This document shows, in pieces, positions 7,228 through 16,489 of a stretch of 64,000 bases of DNA. Numbering within the stretch: position 1 is the stretch's first letter; each line of letters starts with the position of its first letter. The notes beneath the pieces were generated by a model, which had not been told where the DNA came from, searched no databases, and saw nothing but the letters and a program-made list of their open reading frames with translations. The DNA is from Micromonospora antibiotica (lineage in GTDB: Bacteria; Actinomycetota; Actinomycetes; Mycobacteriales; Micromonosporaceae): positions 248,001 to 312,000 of the forward strand of contig NZ_JAGFWR010000004.1 in the NCBI RefSeq assembly GCF_017599305.1. The letters run 5' to 3'. The position numbers were made by a program, and so were the translations under genes.

Positions 7228-10175
7228 GGTGGTTTCGACGCGGCCGGGTTGTCCCTTTGCCCGCTGATCCCGAGCCGCCGACGCCGGTGGGTGATCCCAC
7301 CGTGCTGAGCGGGTCGGGCTCGATCACGGCGGGCAGCGTTCCCGGTATCGCCTCCACGGGCCCCCATGCGACCAATACCCAGCACGTCACGGTGCTGCCG
7401 GCGGAGGCGTTGGTCGCTCCGGAAGATGTGCCTGCACCGGCCGGGCTGGTGAACCTGCCGGTGCGGCTGCGGCTGTTCGTGGGTCGTGAGGATGCGCTGG
7501 GCTGGCTGGACGCAGCGGCTCAGGATCCGGGTGTGGTGGTCGTGCAGGCGGTCCACGGGCTCGGCGGTATCGGTAAGAGCACCCTGGTCGCACGGTGGGC
7601 GGCAACCCACCGCGACCAGCACCGCCCGATCTGGTGGATCACCGCGGACAGTCCCGCCGCTCTCGACGCCGGCCTGGTCGCCCTGACCGTCGCGCTGCAA
7701 CCAGCCCTCGCGGCTCTGCCGTCACCGTCCCTGCGGGAATGGGCCGTACGCTGGCTGGCCTGCCACGACGGGTGGCTGCTCATCCTGGACAACGTCACTG
7801 ATCCCGCCCACATCGCCGATCTGGTGGGCCGGCTGCCCAAGGGTCGGATCCTGGTGACCAGCCGCCGCGCGACCGGCTGGCCCGACATCGTGACCCCGCT
7901 GCGCCTGGACGTCCTCGAACCCGGCCAGGCGGTCGCCCTGCTCACCGCGATCGTGTCCCAGGGCGGCGGTGTCATCGACCCCGCAGGCGCTGCCGCCCTG
8001 TGCGCCGAGTTGGGCCATCTACCGCTGGCGGTGGAACAAGCCGGCGCCTACCTGGCCCAGACCCGGACCACCGTCGGTGACTACCTGCGGCTGCTCGCCG
8101 AGCATCCCGCCGACATGTACCGCGACGGTGAGGAAGGCAGGGCCGCCGAACGGACGATCGCCCGGGTCTGGCAGGTCACCCTCGACGCCCTCGCCGACGA
8201 TTCCCTGCCCGGACGGCTGCTGCGGGCCCTGGCCTGGTACGCGCCGGAAGCCATCCCCCGCAGCCTGTGGCACCACCTCGGCGACGGCGCGGGGGAACCA
8301 GCGGTGACGCGGGCGATCGGCCGGCTGGCCGCGTACAACATGCTCAGCATCGATCCCGCCACCCGGGCCGTCACCGTGCACCGACTCGTCCAGGCCGTCG
8401 CCCGCACACCCGACCCCGACGACCCGCACCGCCAACCCGACGACATCACCACCGCCCGCACCACCGCCACCAACGCCCTGACCACCGCACGACCTGACGA
8501 CTGGCGCGACCCCACCACCTGGCCGACGTGGCGCACACTGGTGCCCCACATCGACGCGCTCGTCTCCCAGACCAGAGCACACGCCACCGACAGCGACCGC
8601 GTCACCCTGGCCTACCTCCTCAACGCGACCAGCCTGTTCCTGCTCGACCAGGGAAACCCCCCTCACGCCATCGCCTACCTCAAGCAGGCCCTCACCGACT
8701 TCCGGCGGGTGCTCGGCAACGACCACCCGCAGACGCTGGCCTCGGTCAACAACCTCGCCTACGCCTACGAGTCGGCGGGGGACGTGGGGCAGGCGATCCC
8801 GCTTTTCGAGCAGGCCCTCACCGACTGCCGGCGGGTGCTCGGCAACGACCACCCGCAGACGCTGGCCTCGGTCAACAACCTCGCTGGCGCCTACAGGTCG
8901 GCGGGGGACTTGGGGCAGGCGATCCCGCTGTTCGAGCAGGCCCTCACCGACTGCCGGCGGGTGCTCGGCAACGACCACCCGCAGACGCTGGCCTCGGTCA
9001 ACAATCTCGCCTACGCCTACGAGTCGGTGGGGGACTTGGGGCAGGCGATCTCGCTGTTCGAGCAGGCCCTCACTGATCGGTGGCGGGTGCTCGGCAACGA
9101 TCACCCCGACACGCTGGCCTCGGTCAACAATCTCGCCTACGCCTACGAGTCGGTGGGGGACTTGGGGCAGGCGATCCCGCTGTTCGAGCAGGCCCTCACC
9201 GACTGCCGGCGGGTGCTCGGCAACGACCACCCGCAGACGCTGGCCTCGGTCAACAACCTCGCCGGCGCCTACGAGTCGGCGGGGGACTTGGGGCAGGCGA
9301 TCCCACTGCTCGAGCAGGCTCTCACCGATCGGCGGCGGGTGCTCGGCAACGACCACCCCGATACGCTGACCTCGGTCAACAACCTCGCCGGCGCCTACGA
9401 GTCGGCGGGGGACGTGGGGCAGGCGATCCCACTGCTCGAGCAGGCTCTCACCGATCGGCGGCGGGTGCTCGGCAACGACCACCCCGACACGCTGACCTCG
9501 GTCAACAACCTCGCCGGCGCCTACCAGGCGGCGGGGGACTTGGGGCAGGCGATCCCACTGCTCGAGCAGGCCCTCACCGACTGCCGGCGGGTGCTCGGCA
9601 ACGACCACCCGCAGACGCTGGCCTCGGTCAACAACCTCGCCTACACCTACCAGGCGGCGGGGGACGTCGGGCAGGCGATCCCGCTGTTCGAGCAGGCCCT
9701 CACCGATCGGCGGCGGGTGCTCGGCAACGACCACCCGCAGACGCTGGCCTCGGTCAACAACCTCGCCTACACCTACCAGGCGGCGGGGGACGTCGGGCAG
9801 GCGATCCCACTGCTCGAGCAGGCCCTCACCGACTTCCGGCGGGTGCTCGGCAACGACCACCCGCAGACGCTGGCCTCGGTCAACAACCTCGCTGGCGCCT
9901 ACAGGTCGGCGGGGGACTTGGGGCAGGCGATCCCGCTGTACAAGCAGGCCCTCACCGATCGGCGGCGGGTGCTCGGCGACGACCACCCGCAGACGCTGGC
10001 CTCGGTGAACAACCTTGCCTACGCCTACAGGTCGGCGGGGGACGTGGGGCAGGCGATCTCGCTGTTCGAGCAGGCCCTCGCCGACTGCCGGCGGGTGCTC
10101 GGCGACGACCACCCGCAGACCCGGGTCGTCTATGGCAACTTGCGGGCTGCCATGGAGGGTTCCAGTTCCGGGTAG
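7224..10175 (+). CDS. NB-ARC/STAND NTPase with 12 near-identical TPR units
   Basis: A 983-residue regulator starting at a GTG that overlaps the previous stop. Residues 37-53 carry the motif shared with its partner. The NTPase has Walker A HGLGGIGKST (111-120), Walker B WLLILDN (184-190), the RILVTSR sensor (208-214) and GHLPLAVEQAGAYL (GxP region), as in plant-type NB-ARC proteins. The C-terminal half (from residue 482) is eleven complete and one partial 42-residue TPR units of the kinesin-light-chain type (HPQTLASVNNLA). Such STAND proteins stay inactive until the repeat region binds a ligand, then oligomerise. Context points to a sensor that recruits the small membrane protein upstream, plausibly in phage defence or cell death. 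Confidence 0.93.
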   Translation: MRWFRRGRVVPLPADPEPPTPVGDPTVLSGSGSITAGSVPGIASTGPHATNTQHVTVLPAEALVAPEDVPAPAGLVNLPVRLRLFVGREDALGWLDAAAQDPGVVVVQAVHGLGGIGKSTLVARWAATHRDQHRPIWWITADSPAALDAGLVALTVALQPALAALPSPSLREWAVRWLACHDGWLLILDNVTDPAHIADLVGRLPKGRILVTSRRATGWPDIVTPLRLDVLEPGQAVALLTAIVSQGGGVIDPAGAAALCAELGHLPLAVEQAGAYLAQTRTTVGDYLRLLAEHPADMYRDGEEGRAAERTIARVWQVTLDALADDSLPGRLLRALAWYAPEAIPRSLWHHLGDGAGEPAVTRAIGRLAAYNMLSIDPATRAVTVHRLVQAVARTPDPDDPHRQPDDITTARTTATNALTTARPDDWRDPTTWPTWRTLVPHIDALVSQTRAHATDSDRVTLAYLLNATSLFLLDQGNPPHAIAYLKQALTDFRRVLGNDHPQTLASVNNLAYAYESAGDVGQAIPLFEQALTDCRRVLGNDHPQTLASVNNLAGAYRSAGDLGQAIPLFEQALTDCRRVLGNDHPQTLASVNNLAYAYESVGDLGQAISLFEQALTDRWRVLGNDHPDTLASVNNLAYAYESVGDLGQAIPLFEQALTDCRRVLGNDHPQTLASVNNLAGAYESAGDLGQAIPLLEQALTDRRRVLGNDHPDTLTSVNNLAGAYESAGDVGQAIPLLEQALTDRRRVLGNDHPDTLTSVNNLAGAYQAAGDLGQAIPLLEQALTDCRRVLGNDHPQTLASVNNLAYTYQAAGDVGQAIPLFEQALTDRRRVLGNDHPQTLASVNNLAYTYQAAGDVGQAIPLLEQALTDFRRVLGNDHPQTLASVNNLAGAYRSAGDLGQAIPLYKQALTDRRRVLGDDHPQTLASVNNLAYAYRSAGDVGQAISLFEQALADCRRVLGDDHPQTRVVYGNLRAAMEGSSSG
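8667..10172 (+). repeat. Tandem array of 126-bp TPR-coding units
   Basis: Twelve units (the last one degenerate at its end) repeat every 126 bp without gaps. Most of each unit is identical at DNA level, e.g. gcgggtgctcggcaacgacc recurs. Variation is concentrated at a few codons: Ala/Tyr after VNNLA, Glu/Arg/Gln plus Ser/Ala in the second helix, and Cys/Arg/Phe before RRVLG. Confidence 0.95.
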
Positions 10176-10297
10176 GGGGCGTGGTTGGGCTCTGGCGTCG
10201 GCGGCGTGCGGCGTGTGTCCAAGAGAAGGTCCGTCTTTAGCTTCCGCCCAAAAGCAGCGCTGAGGAGTTGATCTAGCGGAGGTGAGTCCGGGGGTAC

Positions 10298-10422
10298 TGT
10301 CCGAGAATCGATCGTTTCCCGGACAAGATCAAAAAGCGCCGACCGGGCCGGTCAAACGTGTCCGAGAAACCCGTCCGGAAAGTCGGCGTGTCCAACAAGG
10401 CGATCACGGGTTTCTCGGACAC
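10298..10422 (+). repeat. res-like inverted repeats upstream of the resolvase
   Basis: GTGTCCGAGAAACCCGT (10358-10374) and its perfect complement ACGGGTTTCTCGGACAC (10406-10422) form a 17-bp inverted repeat. A second, imperfect pair is TGTCCGAGAA (10298-10307) with TTTCCCGGACA (10315-10325). Paired half-sites of this kind next to a serine resolvase gene are the expected layout of a res site. They overlap the first codons of the longest resolvase frame, which argues for the downstream start. Confidence 0.7.
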
Positions 10423-10432
10423 CCTAGACCGC

Positions 10433-11059
10433 GTGACCGCCACCCCCGCGCCCGCCGAGGGCGATCTGCTGCTACCCACCCCGCTCGCCGGCGTGCTCGT
10501 CGGCTACGGCCGCGTCTCCACCCGCGAGCAGAACCTCGCCCGCCAGCAAGCCGCGCTCACCGCGGCCGGCTGCGCGAAGTGCTTCTTCGACAAAGCCAGC
10601 GGCAAAAACGCCGACCGGCCCGAACTGACCAAGGTGTTCGAGTACATCCGGCCCGGCGACGCGCTCACCGTCGTCTCCCTCGACCGGCTCGGCCGCTCCC
10701 TGGAAGACCTGATCACCATCGTCGGCCAGCTCAAGCGCCTCGGCGTCGGCTTCCAATCCCTGCACGAGAAGCTCGACACCACCACGCCCGGCGGGATGTT
10801 CGTCTTCCACGTCTTCGCCGCCCTGGCCGAGTTCATTCGCACGATCATCGTGGCCAACACCAATGAGGGCCTGGCCGCCGCCCGCGCCGCCGGCCAGCGC
10901 CTCGGCCGCCCACCGGCGATGACCCCGGAGAAGGTCGCGTACGCGCTGCAACTGCTCGCCGAGCCCGACCGGACGATGATCTCGATCGCGAAACTGCTCG
11001 GCGTCTCCCGCAGCACCCTCTACACCGCGCTGCCCGAACTCCAGGCCGCGTCGGCGTAG
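10433..11059 (+). CDS. Serine recombinase (Tn3-type resolvase)
   Basis: About 208 residues from GTG 10433; the frame is open back to GTG 10358, but that stretch is occupied by res-like repeats. GYGRVSTREQN carries the catalytic serine (residue 29), LDRLGRS is the second active-site region, and the C-terminus has a helix-turn-helix (ISIAKLLGVSRSTLYTAL). This is the size and domain order of Tn3-family resolvases, which resolve cointegrates at res. The truncated Tn3 transposase just downstream supports that role. The enzyme looks intact. Confidence 0.92.
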   Translation: MTATPAPAEGDLLLPTPLAGVLVGYGRVSTREQNLARQQAALTAAGCAKCFFDKASGKNADRPELTKVFEYIRPGDALTVVSLDRLGRSLEDLITIVGQLKRLGVGFQSLHEKLDTTTPGGMFVFHVFAALAEFIRTIIVANTNEGLAAARAAGQRLGRPPAMTPEKVAYALQLLAEPDRTMISIAKLLGVSRSTLYTALPELQAASA

Positions 11060-11103
11060 GTGGTTTGGACGTTGGACCGGGACGTCGCGGTGACCCATAA
11101 GCT

Positions 11104-11721
11104 GTGGCGGATCAACCGACCGCCGACTACGGCCCACTCAACCCGGCCGCCGGCGGAAAGATCGACCTCAGCCGCGTCCGGCAGCACTGGGCCGACCTGC
11201 TACGCCTGGTCGGCTCGATCCACACCGGCGCGGTGTCGGCCTACCACGTCCTGCGAATGCTGTCCCCCGGCGGCGCGGCGACCCAACTCGGCGAGGCCCT
11301 CGCCCACTTCGGGCGGATCTTCAAGACCCTGCACGTGCTGACCTTCGTCGACGACGAGCCGTACCGGCGCCAGATCAAAGCGATGCGCAACCTCCAGGAA
11401 GGCCGCCACGACCTGGCCCGGCACGTCTTCCACGGCCGCCGCGGCGAGCCGCGCCAGCCCTACCACGAGGGGATGGAAGACCAGCTCGGCGCGCTCGGCC
11501 TGGTGCTCAACTGCGTCACCCTGTGGAACACCGTCTACCTCGACGCCGCCCTCGGCCGGCTACGGGCCGAGGGCTACCCGGCGCTCGACGCCGACGTGGC
11601 CCGGCTCTCGCCGTACATGCGCCGGCACATCAACGTCCACGGCCACTACTCATTCCACCTACCCGACCTCGGCAACGGCCGCCGCGCCCTACGTGACCCC
11701 GACGCTGACGACGACGAATAG
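11104..11721 (+). pseudogene. Tn3-family transposase, C-terminal fragment
   Basis: Roughly the last 200 of about 1,000 residues of a Tn3 transposase: ADYGPLNPAAGGKIDL, HFGRIFKTLHVLTFVDDE, YRRQIKAMRNLQEGRHDL and EDQLGALGLVLNCVTLWNT are conserved in the C-terminal catalytic part, including the third acidic residue region. A TAA at 11098 closes the frame upstream and there is no room for the rest, so the gene is a 5'-deleted remnant. With the resolvase it marks a decayed Tn3-type transposon that cannot move by itself. Confidence 0.85.
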
Positions 11722-11909
11722 ACCCGAGGCCCAACCCATGCTTCCAGCAAAGAGAACGGCAAGCTCTCCCGGATGTACCGGCGCGCCTCCGGAATGGGCG
11801 ATGAGTACATGGTTCGGGATGGTGGCCGAAACGATATGGCGATCCGATTTCTCAAGATTTATTCCAACTTGTACGGAATTTCAGTGGGTCGCGCACGGCC
11901 GGGTTCGGC

Positions 11910-12140
11910 TCATTCTTCGCAGCCACCGTCGGCGCACTCCGAACAGGTCGCACTGCGGGGGTTCGCTTCGCGACTGTGGCCGGTTGTTGCACCCCTCTCG
12001 CTGTGGTTCGCAGCGTCGTTCCTGGCGCGGCGCCGGCGGCGGGCGGTCAACGCGACGGAGATGGCCGCGATGGCTGCGGTGATCAGTTGAGCGGCGTCGC
12101 TGACGATGGCGAGTACTTGGGCGATCTGGCTGGTGCTCAT
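11910..12140 (-). CDS. Small hydrophobic protein divergent from the STAND-WD40 gene
   Basis: A 76-residue protein from ATG 12140 with GGAGGACC seven bases upstream. Residues about 5-32 (IAQVLAIVSDAAQLITAAIAAISVAL) form one long hydrophobic helix that ends in TARRRRRARND, a positive-inside anchor; the tail is polar and Cys-containing. It is divergently oriented, 191 bp from the STAND-WD40 gene, so they may share regulation. I recognise no family. Confidence 0.55.
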   Translation of the reverse strand: MSTSQIAQVLAIVSDAAQLITAAIAAISVALTARRRRRARNDAANHSERGATTGHSREANPRSATCSECADGGCEE

Positions 12141-12331
12141 AGTTGGTCCTCCGTCGCTCATTCGTGCGGGGGTGAGCCGAATGGGTCGATCATCGACGGC
12201 GACCAACTGGGTCAAAAGGGGCGCGGAATTGTCCGTACAACTCCCGACAGTCGCCGAACCCCACCGGACGGTCGACGGTGCGTAGTGTCGCTGGCGCATC
12301 CGGGTCGTGTCGGTGCTAGAAGGGTTGGCGA

Positions 12332-15300
12332 ATGACGAAATCAGTGGTAGCGAATACGGCCGCGTCCGGACCGGGTCCGGTAAACACTCCGAAGGATTTC
12401 GGCCGAGAACTGACGGAAATCCGCAATCGGGCAGGTCTCTCAATTCAGCTGGTAGTGGACAAGATTCAGAACGGGAATAAGTTTAAAGAGGGAGCGAGTC
12501 GCGGCACCCTAGGGGACTGGTTCGCCGGCCGGAGTGTTCCCTCCGCCAGGCTTGAGAACACTCTGGTCGACTTGTTGCGCGCATGCGGAATCAAAGATCA
12601 GGCCGAAATTGACCAATGGGTGGCCGTCTGCCGACGGCTACGGCTGACACCGGGGCCTCGCCCGGCAGGTGTGGAGCCGTACCGGGGACTGTTCAGCTTC
12701 GACACCGAGCACGCCGACTGGTTCTTCGGCCGCGACGCATTGACCCGCAAACTGGTGGAGTTGATTGTCCAGACGGACGCCGCCGGTGGGGGGATCCGGA
12801 TGGTGGTTGGCGCCTCCGGGGCGGGCAAGTCCTCGCTACTGCGCGCAGGTGTGATCCCTGCCCTGCGCGTCGGTGGGGGTGACGACCTCGGCCGGTCCTG
12901 GCAAGTGGTGTGCTTCACCCCGCAGGCGCGGCCGGTGGACGAACTGGCCAAACGGCTGGCGAAGTTGGCGGGCAGCGTAAAGGCCGAGGAGGTCGCCGAA
13001 GCGCTTCGGGAAGATCCGGAACGCTGTGCAGAGTACGTGCGGCTGGCCATGAAAGATCGGGACCAGACCGCGAACGAGCAAGCCGTGAACGACAGTGACG
13101 GCTTCGCCTCCGGGAACGGGCTGGCAATCATCGTTGACCAGTTCGAGGAGGCGTTCACCACCTGCGACAAGGAGGACGAGCGGCGCGACTTCATCGCGGC
13201 GCTGCGCGCGGCGGCGGCCGGTCCGCTCGGCGCGGTTGTGGTCATCGGGCTACGTGCCGACTTCTACGCCCAGGCGCTACGCCACCCGCAGCTGCTGGCC
13301 GCGGTCCAGGGCGGGCAGTTCACCGTTGGGCCGATGAGTGAGGCCGAGCTGCGGGAAGCGATCGTGCAACCGGCCTGCAAGGCGAAGATCCACTATGAGG
13401 CAGGGCTTGTCGAGCTGCTTCTGCAAGAGGTTCGGCCGCGCGGCAGCAAGCGTGACCCGCAACGAGCGCACGACGCGGGGGTGCTGCCGCTGCTGTCGCA
13501 CGCGTTGCAGGAAACGTTGAAGCACGGCCACGGCCGGCAGCTGACAATCGCCGATTATCAGGCCGTCGGCGGGATCTACAAGGCTGTCGCCGACAGTGCC
13601 GACAAGATATACGACAAAGAGCTCAAGACGACGACGCAGCAGGATCTGGCGCGCCGACTCTTCCTGAACCTGGTCCACATCGGCGCCGAGACCGCGGACA
13701 CCCGCCGGCGTGTCAGCACCGCTGAGCTCTTCGCCGATCACGGCGACGGCGCCCAGCGGGACGATCTGGAGGCGGTGCTCGTCCCGTTCGTCAGGGATCG
13801 TCTCGTCACTGTGCACGCCGACATGGTCGAGATCAGCCACGACGCCCTGCTGAGCGCCTGGCCCACGCTGGGCAAATGGTTGGACGCTGACCGGCCGGGG
13901 CTGGTTGTCGCGCGCAACCTCAACGAGGCCGCCACCGCCTGGGACCGCGACGGCCGAAACAGCTCGGACCTGTACCAGGCGACACGGCTGGAGGCCGCCC
14001 AGGACTGGGCACGACACCATCGGCGTGAACTGCCCCGCCTTACCCTGGACTTTCTCGACAGCAGCAGGCGGTACGCGCGCCGTCGCCGGTGGTTTCGTCA
14101 GGTTGTGATCGCCACCATCGTGTTGATCGCAGCCGTGGCGGTCGTGCAGAACTTCCGCCTCGACGAGCAGAACCTCAGCATCGTCTCGCAGCAGCTCGCG
14201 GCGCAAGCCCACGGGGTAGCGGCGGCGAATCCCCGCGCCTCAGCGCTCCTTGCCCTCGCCGCCTGGGACACCCATAAGACGCCGCAGTCGCGCGGGGCGG
14301 TTCTCAGCCTGCAGAACCATCCCCTGGCGGTCGTCGACTCAGGCCGCACGAACACATTCGTGTCCATCGCGTCGAGTGACGATGGCACCGTCGACGCCGC
14401 CGTAGCGGCCGACGGGCGACTGATGCTACGGAACGGAGAAGATCAACCGTGGCAAGAACTCCCGAGCCGTGTAGGAGAGGTACGACGGATCGCGTTCGGT
14501 GCGAACACGACCCTGGCCGCGTCTGGTCAGCGTGGAGTTCAAATCTGGACCGACCCTTGGCATAAGCCGGCTGGCCAGGTGGTGTCCAACGACGCCGCGT
14601 ATGTCTCTGGTCTCGCGTTCGCCGGCAAGGACCGCTCCACGCTGTACACCTCGAACACCAACGGCGTGATCGAGCGGTGGCGCACAGACGGCAAACCGGC
14701 AGGCCCTGCGATCCCGACTCCTATCCGGCTGACGTCGGTCGCCGCCCAGCGATGCGACGGCGACTGGGACGAGAACGAGTGCCTCGTCGCGTTCGGCGTC
14801 AACGACGGCACCGTGCAGCTGCGTTACGCCGATAGTGGCGCCCTTCGTCGGAAGCAGCTCGCGCCGCGCGAGCAGGGGATGCCCATCTACAACCTTGCGT
14901 TCAGTCCGGACGGGGACAGCCTCGCGGTCGCCAGCGCCGACCAGCGCATCCACCTTTGGTCAGTAAGCCAGAACAGCGAGATCGGCAGCATCGACGCGCA
15001 CAACCAGCCGATCCCGCACCTAGTTTTTGCACCCGGCCCGGGGTGCCTCCCACCGCCGTCGAACAGGTCGACGTCAGAAATGTCGACGTCCGGCACCGCC
15101 TGCGTACTAGCGACGGTCGGCTACGACGCCGTGCGTGTGTGGAACATCCGGCGCGACGCCCCAGGCGTGACTGCGCTGCAGTTGCTGTTCAGGCTCGAAT
15201 CGCAGGGCCAGGTGCCGACGAGCGCAGCGTTCGCGGACAGGGCCGGCACGCTGCTCACCACCTACGACGATGGCTCGTTGGTGCAGTGGGACGTCGGCCG

Positions 15301-16357
15301 GATCACCGTCGAAGGCGCAGTCAACGACCTTGCATTCGACCCGACGCCGGACGCCAAGGCTGGGATGACGATCGTCGACGGTGGCGGACACATCAACCTG
15401 AGGCCGAAGGACGGCAGCGAGTCAGCCAGCCTCCGCACTCAAACCCGTGCTCGCAACTACGTCAGTGTCGCCTACGGGCCCAACAGCAAACGCTGGGCGG
15501 CCGCCGGTGACGACCACCGCGTGTACGTCTCCAGCTCCGCGTACAACCAGCCGTACCTGCCCGCCGCCCCGCAGTTCCCAGCCTCCTCCGACGAAGCTGT
15601 CGACATCAACCGGGTCGTTTTCGGCACCGACGGTACCCTCTACACCGGCGACAGCGCGGGGCACGTGAAACGGTGGACAGTCAACGAGGAGCGCGGCCTG
15701 ACCAAGGCGGATTTCAGCGGCGAGCTGAACACCGGCGATGCCATCAGCGGAAGGTTCGCCGTATTCAGCATGGCAGTCAGCGAGGACCGCTCCGTCCTCG
15801 CGGCGACCTTTACTGACGGCACCGTCCGGCTCTGGGACACCGCAACCGGCGATCTGCTTTTGAATCCGATCAATGCCAGCACCGCCGCGGTCCACAGCAT
15901 CACCTTCGCCCCGGGCCAAGCGACCTTCTTCACCGGCGACGCCAATGGCGTCATCCGCCGGTGGAACACCAAATCCGGCAAGCAGATCGGCGGCGACGCG
16001 ACCGGCCACAGCGGCCCAGTCGCCAGCCTCACCGTCAGCGAGAACGGCCGAACCCTCGTCAGTGCCAGCCATGACCACACTATCCGGCTCTGGTCCGTCG
16101 CAGCCGGCGAGGCGCCAGAGTTCTATGCCGACCTTATCGGGCACACCGACAAGGTCAACACCGTGGTGTTCCGGCCGGGGACAAACGAGTTGTACAGCGG
16201 CAGCGACGACCGCAGCGTGCTCATCTGGAACCTCGACCTCAACGACGCTCACCGGAGAGCTTGCGCAACCAGCCGCGACGACATCAGCAAGAAGAAGGCA
16301 TGGGAACGGCTGGCGCCCGGCCTCAACCGGTCCGACCACCAGCACATGTGCGACTAA
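12332..16357 (+). CDS. HTH-STAND NTPase-WD40 protein
   Basis: A 1,341-residue protein behind AGAAGGG. Parts in order: an XRE-like helix-turn-helix domain (about 20-85, ELTEIRNRAGLSIQLVVDKI), a linker with EPYRGLFSFDTEHADWFFGRD that introduces nSTAND-type NTPases, Walker A VGASGAGKSS (159-168), Walker B LAIIVDQFEEAF, a winged-helix region, one membrane helix near 593-612 (VVIATIVLIAAVAVV), and many WD40 repeats to the end (RLWDTATGDL, IRLWSVAAGE). This architecture is common in actinobacteria; the WD40 propeller is thought to sense a ligand and the NTPase to switch. The membrane helix places the propeller outside the cytoplasm. A perfect terminator follows. Confidence 0.93.
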   Translation: MTKSVVANTAASGPGPVNTPKDFGRELTEIRNRAGLSIQLVVDKIQNGNKFKEGASRGTLGDWFAGRSVPSARLENTLVDLLRACGIKDQAEIDQWVAVCRRLRLTPGPRPAGVEPYRGLFSFDTEHADWFFGRDALTRKLVELIVQTDAAGGGIRMVVGASGAGKSSLLRAGVIPALRVGGGDDLGRSWQVVCFTPQARPVDELAKRLAKLAGSVKAEEVAEALREDPERCAEYVRLAMKDRDQTANEQAVNDSDGFASGNGLAIIVDQFEEAFTTCDKEDERRDFIAALRAAAAGPLGAVVVIGLRADFYAQALRHPQLLAAVQGGQFTVGPMSEAELREAIVQPACKAKIHYEAGLVELLLQEVRPRGSKRDPQRAHDAGVLPLLSHALQETLKHGHGRQLTIADYQAVGGIYKAVADSADKIYDKELKTTTQQDLARRLFLNLVHIGAETADTRRRVSTAELFADHGDGAQRDDLEAVLVPFVRDRLVTVHADMVEISHDALLSAWPTLGKWLDADRPGLVVARNLNEAATAWDRDGRNSSDLYQATRLEAAQDWARHHRRELPRLTLDFLDSSRRYARRRRWFRQVVIATIVLIAAVAVVQNFRLDEQNLSIVSQQLAAQAHGVAAANPRASALLALAAWDTHKTPQSRGAVLSLQNHPLAVVDSGRTNTFVSIASSDDGTVDAAVAADGRLMLRNGEDQPWQELPSRVGEVRRIAFGANTTLAASGQRGVQIWTDPWHKPAGQVVSNDAAYVSGLAFAGKDRSTLYTSNTNGVIERWRTDGKPAGPAIPTPIRLTSVAAQRCDGDWDENECLVAFGVNDGTVQLRYADSGALRRKQLAPREQGMPIYNLAFSPDGDSLAVASADQRIHLWSVSQNSEIGSIDAHNQPIPHLVFAPGPGCLPPPSNRSTSEMSTSGTACVLATVGYDAVRVWNIRRDAPGVTALQLLFRLESQGQVPTSAAFADRAGTLLTTYDDGSLVQWDVGRITVEGAVNDLAFDPTPDAKAGMTIVDGGGHINLRPKDGSESASLRTQTRARNYVSVAYGPNSKRWAAAGDDHRVYVSSSAYNQPYLPAAPQFPASSDEAVDINRVVFGTDGTLYTGDSAGHVKRWTVNEERGLTKADFSGELNTGDAISGRFAVFSMAVSEDRSVLAATFTDGTVRLWDTATGDLLLNPINASTAAVHSITFAPGQATFFTGDANGVIRRWNTKSGKQIGGDATGHSGPVASLTVSENGRTLVSASHDHTIRLWSVAAGEAPEFYADLIGHTDKVNTVVFRPGTNELYSGSDDRSVLIWNLDLNDAHRRACATSRDDISKKKAWERLAPGLNRSDHQHMCD

Positions 16358-16362
16358 TTCAT

Positions 16363-16396
16363 GCCCCGCCGGCAGCTTCCACGCTGCCGGCGGGGC
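16363..16396 (+). terminator. Terminator of the STAND-WD40 gene
   Basis: GCCCCGCCGGCAGC and GCTGCCGGCGGGGC form a perfect 14-bp stem with a 6-base loop starting 5 bp after the stop codon. Confidence 0.85.
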
Positions 16397-16489
16397 CCGT
16401 GAGGGCTGATCTATCGGTATCGAGTTCGCCCAAGTGGGGGACTCGACGAATCCGCTACTGCACTCGGCGTAGGTGACTCTGGTGGTTCG

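Noticed and set aside
8019..10112. 697-codon minus-strand frame opposite the TPR array
   Set aside because: It is a shadow: the plus strand encodes clear TPR repeats and the antisense frame stays open only because the same 126 bp repeats.
8667..10172. Regular repeats that could suggest a CRISPR array
   Set aside because: Units of 126 bp without unique spacers, in frame, coding for TPRs.
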